Shown: positions 27,173 to 40,616, counted from the first letter of the stretch. The stretch: 64,000 bases of DNA from Pithys albifrons albifrons (GCF_047495875.1 NC_092460.1:37734054-37798053), one strand, 5' to 3'. Numbers and translations are program-made. Notes: generated by a model not told the origin, from the letters alone.

Positions 27173-27592
27173 GTTGCATACAAATTTTAGTAACAGTTTC
27201 ATATTTGCAAGTGAGATAAGAGCAAATCTTCAAAAATAGAATTTTTGATGCTTGTGTACATAAAGAGAGTATCAGACTGCTATACATGCTACACCACATC
27301 CAATCACACTGAACGGGTCAAATCCAGTGCCAAACAACACTGAGCAAGAATCAAGCTAAAATTGTGAGGAGAGGTTTATAGAACACTTCAGGCATGGCAG
27401 AATATCCTTCCCTACCAGCAGGATGCCTGAATGAACGTCTTACATGTAACACTTCTTACATGCCTCATGCATCTCTTCCAGACCTTCAGAGAATTTGATA
27501 CAGATAACACCAAAGTAACATTAGTGTGGAACATATTTATCAGGATATCTTTGCAACTTGGGAAAGCTTGGGGGGGCGGTCCTATGTCCAGT

Positions 27593-27598
27593 TTTATT
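27593..27598 (-). terminator. Possible BPGM poly(A) signal
   Basis: A minus-strand AATAAA lies about 0.9 kb downstream of the BPGM stop codon, a plausible 3' UTR length. No transcript evidence is available and other hexamers could be used. Confidence 0.3.
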
Positions 27599-28493
27599 GA
27601 GTTACATACATATCTATATAAAAATATATATTCAGTTTTAATGAATTATTCCAATGCCTTGACTAAGCGATGATCAAACTTCTAGTAAATGCTACAGCAG
27701 TGTTGCAAAGGTATTCAGAGCCCTCACTAATGTAAACACTGAGCAGGAAACCTTTGTGTTTCTTTTGTGAACAAAAGTCTGAGTTAGATCCTATTACTGC
27801 AAGCCAGCAAAATGCAGTCATGCCAGGTTTGCAAAGATGGTGTAGGAAAAGGAATTTCATCTAGATTCCTTAAAAAAGTGGAATATAGGGTAACAAAAAA
27901 CAACTGCTAACTATAACAGTAAGAACATCTCTACAAAATTCTCTGGACCATGAACTGGCCATGGAAGACTCAATAACAAAGGCAGAGAATTGTTCAACTC
28001 AGTGTTCTGAGAGATGGAGGGAAATCCATTCAGGATGAATCATCACTGCCACTGACACAGAAGAACCACAGCTGATAACAGAGTTGTCTGTGCCATTTTA
28101 TCAGTGAGAAAGTTTTAGTGCCTGTAACAACCTGGACTTGATTAGTCCAATAAACTGGTGCTTTTCTCCTTAACAGATTAGGACTGATTCTTGGGAGACC
28201 TTATTTCTGTGCTGGGCCATCCTTAGTCCCAGATCTGGGGCAGATGGCCTTGTAAGTTTCCATTACCTGAATCATCTCATTTCTTTTTTCAGTACTGCTA
28301 ACCTCGTACCATTATCTAAAGTCCGGTTTTTTAAAAGGCAAAGGGTTAAACTATCAACCTGAAACTCAACAATTGTCCCTTCCAATTATGTAGTGCTTGA
28401 AACTGAGACATTTCACACAGTGCAACCTAACAGTCATAAGTACATTGTCACTTACTACCACACTTTGAACACAGCTGTGTTAGTCAATGGCAT

Positions 28494-28672
28494 TTACTTC
28501 TCAACAGATTTCACTTTCCCTTGATCTTCCACTTTTTTGATGGCAGCTTGGATAGCTTCTTGATCACCCAGGAACTGGTGAGGGCCCAGAGGGTGCAAAT
28601 TCTCATCAAGTTCAAGAAGTATGGGCACACCAGTAGGCAGAGTAACATTGATGATGTCCTCATCGGAGATGC
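28494..28672 (-). CDS. BPGM: BPGM last coding exon (residues 201-259)
   Basis: The acceptor AG is at 28674-28673 and the exon opens with the last two bases of the Gly201 codon. It encodes [24 protein letters not shown] and then the conserved C-terminus [20 protein letters not shown], ending VKSVEK and TAA. The C-terminal tail is the part of BPGM that closes over the active site. Confidence 0.95.
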
Positions 28673-31600
28673 CTGCCAAAGGAAAAACACAGAGTTACAC
28701 CTACAGCTTCCTAATTGCCTACTGCCTTATTTTTGAGACCATCTAATCTTCGAACAGTCAAGGACGTGTTCCAGACTCCATCAACACCATCAGCTCCTCA
28801 AGTGTCAATTCCCAGATAAGTCATAGCTTGGTTAGTGCGTTAGGAACAGCTAAAAGAGAGAATTTTCATCCAGGTGAAGAGAGTTTCTTGATTTTTTCAG
28901 CCTACACATGTGGAAAAAAAAACCAGGAAGAGACTGTCCTGGGGACTATACTGTTCCTTTAATACAGGTCATGGAGGACAATAGGTTCTCCTGCAGTTTC
29001 CCAACTCACACATCACAAAAAATGATTACATGAGACAACCTCTGCTATGCAGCCAATACACACAGCCTCTTTAAAAAGGCAGGATACCAAGGTTAATTTT
29101 CCTCTTCAATTTTCTACACAAAGCTTCTTACACAAGTTGTCTTAGAAGTCAGTATTTAATTCCTCTAGCATAAGGATTGCTCCTTGCCCACATCTGATCT
29201 CTCATAAGTAAGTTTATAGCACTGTCTACAGTACTCGTCTAAAAATTACTACATACAGAATGTTCGTTTGCACTTTCAGATAAGGGAATGGGGAAGAAAA
29301 AGGAGGGAGGAAATCAACTTTACAGTTTATTTTCCTATATTTTTCCCCCTTCACTAAAAGGATGTGTACCCGAGAGAAAGTTAATTTTATTCAGATGTGC
29401 TTAATTAAAATAATCTGAGGTTCTAATCTCAGTGAAATTGCTGGTTATTTTTACATCAAACACAAAACTCTCCAAAGCTTCCAAGGGAATTTTGAGACCA
29501 AACATCCTAATGAAGGTTTCACACAAGTCTAAACAGTCACATCAAGAAGCACTGCAAAGTTTTTGATCTAGATCTCTCAGCAAATGAGGCAAAAGACAGC
29601 TAGTGTCATTGGGAATGCCAGTATTTCTTTTTTCCTCCCCTTTTCCCAAGCACTGAGGTCACAGCAAGCAGCCAGTTGTTGTAAAGCAGGATAGCTTTGA
29701 GCAATTCACACTTAGAAAATACACACGGTCATGTTTCTAAAGTGAAAACACCACATAAATAAACTAGACCACAGGGCACAAAGAAAACATCCCCCTAAGC
29801 AGCTGACAAAACAAGATGGTTCTCAGGTGCAAATTTACCAGTGATTTTTACAATAAGGAAAAAAGCAGAGCCAGCACATTAACAAGAAAACCCACACCAG
29901 GCAAGACACTCAGCAACACTGGGATGACAACAGGTCAGAAAAAACAGAACTAATCATGAAGTAGGAATCATTATACTCCTTGCCCAAATACTACACAAAC
30001 CTCCAACTTCTGCAGTGACCTATTCTTGCTTAGATTAGCCCAAGCACTTAGTTAGCACAGAGTTTCAGGAGAGAACGGAGCACCAGAAATAAACCTTTGC
30101 AAGAAAATAACACTTTGTTACAATACTGAGCATCAGTACTTTAAAAGAATTTACATTCTTAACAGTTGAAGCAATCCTTGCATACAAGAGATAAATAATT
30201 CAACTGTTGTAGGCCAAAGAATCAGATTTACAGAAAAGAACTCAAGGAGTATCTAAAATTTTTAACCCACCACAGAAATCAATGGGAAAAATACTGAATC
30301 CACTTACCACGCCTAAGCACAATTCTCAAGGACTTTGGCTTGCAAAACAAGCAGTCAAACTGCTCGAGCTTATATTTCAAGGATTCTTAAACATCACATT
30401 TTAACAACATACATGTCCCTATGTATCCACAGAGTATCTGGGCATAGGAAGTGTTCTGCCCACCTCCCAGATTCAGACTCCCAGACTAAACCATTCGTAT
30501 ACACAAAGCACGTGAAGCCATGCATGAGAGTTTAGGCAATCCACATAACATGGTCAGAAGCCATGATATTTAAAAGGTTTTTCCCCTGGAGATGGATTAA
30601 ACAAAACTAGCTGTAGCTACACAAATTCAGAAATGCATTTTACTGTTTTTACAAAACACAAATTGACCACATTGTCAACTAATATTGATTTACAAAGCAA
30701 AAGAGTGCAGTTTGTGAGGAAAACACTGCAGCAAGCACAATGGCTTTTTCCTTAGGATTTTTCCTCCTATAGAAGTGTTGCCTCACAGCCAGAAGTATGA
30801 AAACACAAGCTGAAATCAGAAGAAAATTCTAAACAACCAATAGTATCCTGTAGCTTTATCTCAGCACTGGTAGTGTATTTGTAAAGTATTTCTGTTCTTC
30901 AGGAAGCAAAAAGCTGAGCAGGCTTGTCACACAAACTCTTCAGCTGGAGGAAGGGTTAGTTCATCAGAACACTATTCCACCTAGTAGGCCAGCAAAGCGT
31001 TTACGTGAGGTTCAAGAAAACTACACAAATCCAGTTATGGGAGCACAAACTGAATAATTCATTAAACACGTGCTTCACAATATAAAAACTCTTGCAGGCA
31101 GGACATGTAAATGAAAGGGAAGGGTTATGCAAATCAGGTAGGAACAAAGGAGATTTCAGACACTTGCAACATCACTAGAAAACTATTTCTTATCTCACTA
31201 AGGCAGACAGGGCCATAAAACATAGTTAGGCATTGACAAACACGGTTCTGTTGTATCTCCTTGAGCCTCCTTGCTTGGCTTGCAAGATAATTTTTTCAGC
31301 TTTGTGTCTACCAAATGTTGAGTTTGGATTCCTACAGGTTTACATCTCACACTTCAGCCACTGAAACTGCAAACTAACTGCTATCCAGTTACTTTATGTG
31401 CTGAAACTAAAACCAACTGACCTTTTCTTGCACTTCATCTGAGCTGGCCTGTGTCACAGCCTATCCTATCTTTACTGGGAAGAAGGGTGAAATCAGGACA
31501 AGGTCTAAACTGCTGACTACAAGGTGCAATGAGAAATAGGACCACTCAAGAAGCAACGCTCTTCCCTCCAGTTTAATCCCAAGCCTGGGTCTCAGCACTG

Positions 31601-34600
31601 CTGAAGGGTACTGTGCTGCTGGAACCAAGAAGGTTTAAAACTCAGATCCTACCTACTTACAGCCATAAGAATCCAGGCTTACTCAGGATTACTTCCTCAG
31701 GACCCCAGATAAAATCCTGACTGAGCAACTACATTCCTCAAGTGGATATCTCCATATTCTTTCATGATCATCTGTTGAACACTGTCCCTTAACAGCAGCT
31801 GTATAGCAGGAAGTAGTCAGGTACATGAACATTGTAATAATTTGGTACAGCAATTATTACAAAAAAGACCTTTGAAAATCACATTCAGAATTCTTTCCCA
31901 GCTCACTTAAGCTCCATTTAACTGAACTGGGTGATCAAACCCACAGAGACCGGAAATATCTCTGTGCAAGCTTAAGATTTCACTTTTATGTGGTAGCCCA
32001 TGAAGTGTTTTGAAATACTCATACCTTGGAAAGTCTTACAGAGACAAATCCCACTGATGCTGAGCACCTGCAGCCAACTTCTACAAAGGCTGGTTCAGTT
32101 TTTCCTTCCCTCTCACCTACTCTTGCTAAGTTCCTTCCTTCTATTCTTATGATCAGAGCAACACAAAAACCACAACAGCTATTGAGAATAACTACAGCCC
32201 TCTTCCCCTGCATGTCAACTGCACTTGAGGCCAGATGATTCATCCAATAAAACACACAAGATCGTATGCATAAATTCAGCCACAATGGACTTGCTCTAGA
32301 ACCGCTGCTTTGTAATTGAGATTCAAATCAGGTCATAGCATCCTTCCCACATGCTTAATGAAAATGCTGAAGCTTTACCCTAGTAAGTTAAATATTCAGA
32401 GCCAATTTCTGCCCTTTCTGTAGGTTGAGGAGGACCTAACTTCAACAGGATAGAAGAGAGAAGTGTGAGAACCTGGCTTTTGGTCTTTACAGAGTATTAG
32501 GTTGTTGTGCACCTTTTAAGGAAAGAAAGAAGATGATGGGCTACAACCATGGCTGCAGCAAATCATCTACGTTTGTTTCATCTTTATGTCCATCAAGATT
32601 TGCCATACCTGTATTAGGTTTGCATGACAAGGTTTCAGTAGCAGGTGGGCTACAGTAGGGCATCAAAAAGAATTATGGGAGGTTGACCCTGGGTGGACAC
32701 CAGATGCCCACAAAACTGCTCTATCATTCCCCTACCCAGCAGGATGGGAGGGGAGAAGAGACAGGAAAAAAACACTTGTGGGTCAAGAGAAAAGCAGTTT
32801 AATAACACACAAGCAAAAGGCCAAGCATAGAAGTGAAGAAAAACAAAGTACTTTTTCTTCTGCTGCTTCCCATCAGCAGGCAATGTCCAGTCTATTCCTG
32901 ATAGGGCTTCAGTATGCATAGCAGTTACTCCAATGTCATTACAAATGCCCCTCTTCCTTTCTCTTAGCTTTTACTGTTGAGCAGGCATCCTATGGTAAGG
33001 AATACCCCTTTGATCAGATTGGGTCAGCTCTCCTGGCTACATCCCCTCCCAAAAAACTTGGTCAGACCCAATCTACTGGGGGACAATGTCGGAGAGACAG
33101 CCTTGATACTCTGGGGAGCACTGCTCAGCCAAGGCCAAAATACAGCCCAAGTTAACTTGGAATAAGGCCCAACAAGCTCACAAGAAGTAAGCAGCAGAAG
33201 CACATAGCAAAGACTGGCATGAATGACAGGGAGAGCAAGGCCATCTCATTTCACAGCATTGAATTGTTTTACCTGAAACTGTTCCCTGTAAATGAACTCA
33301 GACACTACAGGCACAGAATTATTTCCTTAAGGTGGTCAAGCAGCAAAATCAGCAAAATGATCTTGTTAAGAAGCCCTCAACACACAATCCACACCAGGTC
33401 ACAGTGTGTGGCTCCAGCATGTAAACTACTACAATACTGTAACTGCACAAGTATCACACTTAGTGTAGTGCAAGAAAGTAAAATCCTGAGGGCACTGATC
33501 TCTCTGTTCACCAACAGGCAAAACTAGCATGAGACCTTCACAGTCATCACATTCTACCTGCAAGCCCCATTCCAGAGATCTGTCCCAGCCCTATGACAAC
33601 CAGTCAAGCCCAGTGATTACAACATCTGCATCTTCAAAAGACCAGGTAACTCCCCTCTTCCATTTTTAAACCTGAGCATGACAAGGTTCAGTGACCACCA
33701 TATCACATCCAATGAAACTTTTCAATGGGTCAGAAATTCTAGAATCAGGCCTTACACAGGACTGTGTCTTGAGGTACTTGAGACCAGTTCTCAGGGTCCA
33801 ATAGCTGAGAGGAAAGAAAAAAGTTGAGACAACCCATTAGTCCTTTTTCAAGTCATCTGATAAATCTGTCCATTGGACTTGGTCTCCCAGTTAGTACTTC
33901 AACACAAACAGGGCAAAGTGGTCAAAATAATGTCTTCACAACAGGACACTGATTAGAGGTTTCCAATCTGAAACACTAGTTATTAAAGAAAAAACTACTC
34001 CTCCTTCAAAGAATTAAGCAGATCAGCTGTAAATACATCCTGTGCATCTAGGATGCTTATTTAGCATGGCAAATCCTGCAGGCATTTCATTCACCTTAAT
34101 GAGGTCCATTCTGTGCACTGAGAAAACAAGAACAAAATCCAAAACCACATCAAAGCCTTGTTAGCACAATACTCTGCTGTTCTAATGATTGCATGCAATC
34201 AGAACTACATTTCCAGCTCTTCACCAGTTACTCAGAACAAGGAAAACATTCAGATTTCAAGAATCACAGGCCTGTTCCAAAAAAATACTTCCTCAAAACG
34301 GTAGCTTCAAGAAAGTAAAATTAAAATTCAGACAAACAATTAGAATTCTTTCAGCAGACTAAGCAGAATAAAAACATTGATATTTACAGATAGTTAATCT
34401 TGGAAGATGTAGCTTAGAAACTTTAAGTTAACTCTATGACTAAGACATCCAAGTAGTCATGTCAGATTGCTGCTTGAGGCATTTGGAGCCCAGTTTTCAA
34501 AACGCCAAAAAAAGAAAAAAGAAATGGCTCTAGTTAAGCTACAGATGCCAAGAAAATTCCGTTCAAGTACAGGACACACTAAGCTTATTAAAAAATCCAC

Positions 34601-37569
34601 AAAAACAAAAGCCCATTTCACACTGGGTGCTATAAATACAGTAAACTGGCAAACAGCACTCTTGAATCAGGTCCAACTCCAGCAAGACTGCAGAGCAACT
34701 CACAACCTTTCAGAAAGAGAAAGGGAGACAGCCAGCAATGTAGACAAGGAACTCTTAGACCCAGCTAAGGACATTTAAATAAATAAAAAATAACAACAAT
34801 AATAATAATAAAATAAATAAGCAGGTTGCAATAACAGGGGTCTCTGTCCATGCTACCCTTCAGGCCAGCTCTTCAGCAACCCGATCTTCACTACACAAAC
34901 ACCAGGAGAACCAGCAGGTATGAGGCAATTGCTCCTGTAGGGTAGCTGATGGACAGTCCTTAGTCAACAGAAGTAGATCCCCTGCCAAGGATTCCTCTCG
35001 TTTCCCTATGTAAGCATATGCTGTGAGGGTCAAGGTACACTGTAAGACAGAAAAAAGACAGCTTTTTTTACTTTGGCTGAGTGTGGTCAGTCCTGGAAGA
35101 GTCAGAGTTAACACTGTCCCAAAGAAAAGTTCTGAAGCACTGTTTTTCTCTGATCTTAATGGAGCAAGAACCACAAACTAACTCCAAAGGAATGTTTACC
35201 AGTCCCTGGTGCTATCAGCTCCAGCCTCAGTGCATGCCTGCACAGAAGGTGGCCCACGGACCTTGGTCACCTGTCAGCATTTCACCCCCAAAGGGCCCGG
35301 CTGTTACGGTTTCATGGAACTGGTTCAGTTCCTGGGGTGCAGGGGCGACATCATGCTTGAAGATCCTGCTCCCTCTTTTTCCTTTGTAATTTTAAACCAC
35401 TTCACACAGTTTGGACAACCACTCTGATCACATGAGTGGAACTGACTGAACCAGCCTTCCTCCTTCACCCTGCACCACAGGATTCACAGCATTTATAGTT
35501 CCAGAAGCCACTTGTACATCCTCATTTCTCAGGTGTATGATTTCTGCTAAAGCATCAGCTGTCCTGACTCTTCCAACATAGCCAAATGCACAAAGTACTC
35601 AGCAGTCAGAGCCACAGGGGCACATAACAGAAGATTTTGTAACTAAAAAAACTGAGGAGACACAATCCTGTCTATGCATACTTGCCATTACAATTCTTGT
35701 AGGCTGTATTCACACAAACATAATCACAAAATTTGAATTAAATAAATTAAATTTAAATTAAGTAAATAAAGTTACTCTCCCTACAAAGAAATAAATATAT
35801 TCCATCTTTCAGTTTAGGATGACCTGGAAGCCATGAGATGAAAGAAGGGGGAAGAATCTAACGATGAAAAGGATATGATTTATCTTTAAGTCACAAGTAA
35901 GTCCTTCTCAAGCCCAGCTCTGGGATCCTCAGCACAAGAAAGGAACCTGTTGGAGCAGGACCAGAAGTGGGCCACAAAAATGGATCAGAGTGATCAAGCA
36001 CATCTCCTGTGCAGAAAGGCTGAGAGAATTCAGGTTGTTAAGCTTGGAGAAGGCTCCAGAGGGCCTCTTAGAAAGATGAGTACAGACTTTTTAGCAGGGC
36101 CTGTTGCGATAGGACAAGAGGTAACTATTTTAAAATAAGAGGGTAGATTCAGGCTAGATATAAGGAAGGAAATTTTTATGATGAGATTGGTACAACACTG
36201 CAGCATGCTGACAAGAGAGGTAGCAGATGCTCCATCCCTGGCAACATTCAAGGTCAGGTTGGATAGGGCTCTGACCAACCTACTCTAGTTGAAGATGTCC
36301 CTGCTTATTGCAGGGAGGTTGGAGCAGACGATCTTTAGAAGTATCTCCCAATGGAAACATAAATAAACAACCTTATGCTAAGCTACCAATTTGGCTGTTT
36401 ATTGGTATGCATTTTCTATATTGCAAAATAATACAGCATTTGCATAAGCTTTAGCAGGTACCTACTCTATGCACTATGCCCTGTCACGTAACTTTTAAGT
36501 AAAAAATTACCAGGAATGAAGCCTTCAAAGTGACCCACCACAGTAATACTAAAGAACATCTTCAACAACCCAAGTCAAGCACTTTTGTGCTACATCAATG
36601 CTTGTTTAATGAACAGATGATGATTTCAAACCTGACAAAGCAGCTGAATAAATCAAAAAATAATTTGAGCCTAAAGAGTTTATGTCTAATTAGACCAATC
36701 ATAAAACTAATTTGAATACAATAGTTTTTAATGAAGAGTGAGAAACAAGAATAAAGCATCTGGCTCTTTTCTTAACTACATTAACCTTACTAACTCTCTC
36801 TGCTTCCACATTCCCCAGTTTGATACCTGACCAACTCTTTACTTTCTCCTTGGAGACTACAAACATTACATCCTGGCCCAGATAAGTAACATACACTACA
36901 GAACAAGATATAAAGCTCCATGTCATTGATTAAGGAGGAGAGGGCAAGACTAAAACAAAGACCCTTACCTTCCACGTGCTTCAGCAATGCCCTGCTGCTG
37001 TTACCATGAGCAGAGATGAGAATCATTTTGCCACTTTTCAGTTCTGGGACTATCTTTTCATTCCAATAGGGAAGGAGTCTATCAAGTACATCTTTTAGAC
37101 TTTCAGCTTTTGGGAGATTATCCTGAGAGACATCACTGCATTTATATCGGCGATCATTGTGTATCTCTTCATAGTAAGGGTGAGATTCAGATATGGGAGG
37201 TGGGGTAACATCATAGCTTCTCCTCCATATTTTAACTTGCTCCTCCCCATGATTCAGAGCCATTTCTGCTCTGTTGAGCCCAATCAGTGCACCATAATGA
37301 CGCTCATTCAGCCGCCAGGAACTCTGAATGGGGACCCACTCTTGGCCCATCTCTTCCAGGATCAGCCATGCAGTCTGGATGGAGCGGCTCAGTACAGAGG
37401 TGAAGACCAGGTCAAACTCAAAGCCCAGGGCTTTAAGGTGTTTGCCACAGTTCTGAGCTTCCTTTATCCCATCACTGCTCAGCTTCTGGTCCACCCAGCT
37501 GCAGAAGCGATTCTCCTTGGTCCAGGCTCCTTCCCCGTGTCTTAAGAGAACAAGCCTATACTTAGCCAT
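28494..37569 (-). CDS. BPGM: Bisphosphoglycerate mutase (whole coding span, two coding exons)
   Basis: The two exons (37569-36969 and 28672-28494) join in frame: 601 + 179 nt give 259 codons plus TAA, the length of vertebrate BPGM. The enzyme interconverts 1,3- and 2,3-bisphosphoglycerate, with minor mutase and phosphatase activity, in the cytosol of red cells. Visible catalytic residues are the phospho-acceptor His11 in LRHGEGAW, Arg62, Glu89 and Arg90 in LNERHYG, and His188 in SAHGNSS. Gly14 (GEG instead of the GES of glycolytic PGAM) is the residue that marks BPGM rather than PGAM1/2. The ATG has A at -3 and G at +4. The intron between the coding exons is 8.3 kb and splits a Gly codon after its first base. 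The reading frame is intact, so this is a functional gene and not a processed copy. Identification is very secure. Confidence 0.97.
32670..33165 (-). mobile_element. Avian ERV LTR, decayed
   Basis: Two blocks match an LTR type common in bird genomes. The first has GGTTGACCCTGGGTGGACAC, then a CTCTATCATTCCCC stretch and GTGGGTCAAGAGAAAAGCAG. The second has CCTATGGTAAGGAATACCCC, then a GGGTCAGCTCTCCTGGCTAC stretch. In the sense orientation as I remember it the TATA side lies at higher coordinates, so the element is on the minus strand. Boundaries and family name are not certain, and no terminal repeats or target duplication were identified. Confidence 0.6.
34775..34820. repeat. AAT/AAAT-rich microsatellite
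   Basis: Irregular AAAT and AAT units form a low-complexity tract inside BPGM intron 2. Confidence 0.8.
35738..35772. repeat. AT-rich low-complexity tract
   Basis: About 35 bases are almost entirely A and T, with repeated AAATTAA and AAATAAA units. Confidence 0.6.
35925..36345 (+). repeat. CR1 LINE 3' fragment
   Basis: The block shows CR1 3'-region landmarks in order: TGGGCCACAAAAATGGATCAG, AAGGCTGAGAGAATTCAGG, GGAGAAGGCTCCAGAGGG, then the TCCATCCCTGGCAACATTCA and GTCAGGTTGGATAGGGCTCT motifs. It is heavily mutated and lacks the ATTCTATG tail. It lies in BPGM intron 2, antisense to the gene. Confidence 0.8.
36969..37569 (-). CDS. BPGM: BPGM coding exon 1 (residues 1-200 plus first base of codon 201)
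   Basis: The exon begins at the ATG and ends at a GT donor whose GT is at 36968-36967. Untranslated sequence probably continues upstream to about 37625, where a pyrimidine-rich tract ends in CAG on the minus strand. The open frame runs on past the donor to 36790, but that extension is intron sequence: the family sequence resumes only in the downstream exon. It carries His11, Arg62, Glu89 and His188. Confidence 0.95.
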
Positions 37570-37625
37570 TTTGGTTGCAGCTTAGCACAGCTGGCAACTT
37601 GGTGTGGCATCTAATAATGATGAAT

Positions 37626-40557
37626 CTGGACAAAGACATGAGATAGACACATCAAACATCCCACAGATAATGCATAATATGGCAGCAAAAAATAAACAAC
37701 TACCAGAATAAAAACAATCAAAGAAACAAGTAGCCACTAAGTATGTTTTTACATTTGAGGTCTCCCAGTTTTGAAGTCCTCCCACCCTCATGTGGGAGGA
37801 AAAGCACCATCCTCCACCCAGCTTGTTGCAACTAGCCCACTTAACCAATTAATGAGGAGCAGATTTGTACAACCTGTTCCAGCCTACAGGTTTCCCTCAA
37901 GAGCCTGACTCAGTATTACAGGCTCCCAGAGATGCTGATCTCACTCTCACTGGTGAACTCAGAAATGACACATGGAGCTCAATCATGCAAGGGCTTCCCA
38001 GATCCACACTGGCTCTGAGGGAATGTAGGCACAAAAAGCAGCTGTGACCCTCAGCAAGAAGGGCTGGAACGTAGGACCACATAACTGGAACTGGCGACAC
38101 ACAGAACCTTATCAGCTTTTCTCAAAGGAGATATCATAATCATGCTTGGAATAATTTGTTTCCTCATATCTCCATCCTGTCCTGCTAATTATGCCAGTTT
38201 CTGCTTGGTTTTTGTGCAGGCCACCTCCTCCATCATTCTTCCACACTCAAGTGTTACAACACATATACCTGGGATACAACATACAACTAGCAGGTCCTCA
38301 TTTCACTGAATCCAGAAGTGACCTCACAAATTATTCCATCCCCTTCCTGACTTTCAAGTATAATATTCCTCTTTTGCCTATGAAATACGATGCCAGTTCT
38401 TCAGGCACCAGGGTTAATGTTTTTACTTCTGCAGTATGCAAAAAAGGCCTGTTTGCTGTCCTCATTAAATAAGAGCTACACACTCATAAGATAAAACAGT
38501 ACCTTTCTCTGCTGGATTGTCTTCAGTGGGAGACATACTGACTGCTGGTCAAAAGGGTCTGCAAGGTGGTCAGATATCTAAGGAGATTACATGACGCTGG
38601 AAAGGTCCACCTAACACAGCACCACAACTCTAAAAGTCCCACCTGATCACTCTGACCTGAGAAACAGACTAGACTGCAATGGACAGGGCAGGGGAAAAAT
38701 TACAGAAATACAACTGTTCACACTGGGGCACTGCTGTACACTCAGATGAATATTAAGAGGTCTCAAAGCCATGGACAGTGGGAGACTAAAGTCCAATTTC
38801 TGCACATCCAATCTTAGACTAGATTTCCATAAGAGGCACACTTAAGGGAACTGCCATCATCTCAAATCACCTGCTTCAATTACACTTCAAGTGTCTCAAA
38901 TCCAGGTGCACTGTGACTCCAAATTAGGCCAGCAAGATGGGATAAATCCATGCACTCTGGATTTTGGGAAACACCAAGCCCAATATCAGTATTCATTGTT
39001 ATCAGACTTTCAAAAAGTGTCAAGAAAAGTTTAATTCATTAACAGACTCAGTAATTTAATCTTGACTGTAACAGCAGCTTAGGTGTCCTTTAATCTCACA
39101 TAACCACAAAAGGACACTAAGCAAAACATCCCCAGCTCTAACTTCTGCCTAATGGTACATCTTCAGGATTAAAAAGCCTTTGAGGACTGAGATTTTAAAA
39201 AAATACTAGGAGGTACTGTCTGACACACAATAGACAGTTGATAAACACAAAGAAAAGTCCTATTTCATGCAAAGGGAGGCCAAAATTTGTGTATGGCAAG
39301 GAACATCTCAGACAAAACCCCCTGATACTCCATTTTTTTTCACTCACAACTATCGGTTGCACATTAAACAAAGAAAAGAATTATTGCTAGGATTCATGAG
39401 TCATGTCACATCATATACAACTCTTAACTACACCCTTTAAGATCTCAGGTTAGTAACAAAACCAAGTGTCAGATAGACCACTTTGATTTTGGAGGGAAAT
39501 GCTTTCTCCAGCATCCCACAGATATGATTAAAAAATTGCAGTGTGTGCACAGTATGACCTATTACACAAAAAACAGCCCCCGAGAAAGCTTTATCTCTGC
39601 AAATACCTCATTGTTCAGACTGATTGCATTATCCACAGGAACAGACTGCATATTTTACAAAAATCAAATTAAGACCCAATAAAAAAAACAAGACCCAGCA
39701 TTAGAGGAGGTGCACAAGTTTAGTTGGTACTTTTGGCCAAAAACAATAAAAAGCTTAACGAATTAAAAAAAAAAAACTTAAAAAATACCTAATGTCATCT
39801 GGGGACCATAAACTCCAGTTCAGTTAACTTAAATACATTACCAAACAAATTTAGAAACGACTGGCAGTCACGAGGTTATTTACATATCAGTCCACTTATG
39901 AAAGCATTTAAGATAGAAAGCCTTAGAGCAACACATGGAAATAATTCTACTCACCTTTTCTATGGAAAAGGAACAGCCTACACAAATCCCACTGCGGACT
40001 AAAGAGCTATAGAGGCCACCATATGCTCTTGGCTGATTACCTGCAGGGATGAAATAAACACCGAGCACTCACAGAAAGAGACCACAACTGCAAATGGCCA
40101 TACCAACCATCATTTGCCCTCAGAGCTGTAAGAAAATAGAGTACACACTCCTTGTATGAGCTGGGAAAGCTACTATTCTAGCTAGAACAGAAACACGAGC
40201 ACAGGAAAGCAGCGCACATTGCTCAAGGTAACATCTTACATCGGCAGAGCTTTAAGGTCTAACTACCAGAGGCTGTCACGTTCAAGGGCTCCTGCTCCAG
40301 CCAGCACGAGCTCACCTGCTCAGCCCTTGTGTGATGTCCCTGTGCGATGCATGCCCGTGTGTCGGCCCTCCCTGAGCACGGAGAGGCTCATCCAGAGGCA
40401 GGGCAGCACCTCCCGGACACACGCAAACACAGGCAGCTGCCTGCGCGGGGAAACAACTCGCACACAAAGACATCAACACACTCACCGCCACCGTCCCCTC
40501 CAGAAACCACTGCCTGCCCGGGGGACCAAAATACCATCCTTCCTCTCGCTGGAGCGC
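37626..40557. other. BPGM intron 1 (left of the CR1 tail)
   Basis: Apart from a short poly(A) run near 39766 I see no gene, clear repeat or conserved motif. The intron continues through the CR1 tail to about 40742. Confidence 0.5.
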
Positions 40558-40616
40558 AGGACCACCGCCTCCGAGGGCTCTTTTCCAACCCAATCGATTC
40601 TATGATTCTATGATTG
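40558..40616 (+). repeat. CR1 LINE 3' tail with ATTCTATG repeats
   Basis: The block CTCTTTTCCAACCCAATCG followed by two copies of ATTCTATG is the typical 3' end of a CR1 retrotransposon. Only the last 60 or so bases remain. It lies at the left edge of the CpG island, within BPGM intron 1. Confidence 0.75.

Larger units (their letters stand above)
28673..36968 (-). other. BPGM intron 2
   Basis: This 8.3-kb intron is bounded by GT and AG on the minus strand. It holds an ERV LTR near 32.7-33.2 kb, an AT-rich microsatellite near 34.8 kb and a CR1 fragment near 36 kb. Nothing else was recognised in it. Confidence 0.85.

Noticed and set aside
1..28000. CALD1 exons expected by synteny
   Set aside because: No frame with the charged caldesmon repeats or its known N-terminus was recognised. 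The gene probably begins outside the window.
36790..36968. Extension of the BPGM frame beyond codon 200
   Set aside because: A GT donor at 36968-36967 ends the exon, and the true continuation of the family sequence is in the exon at 28672-28494.
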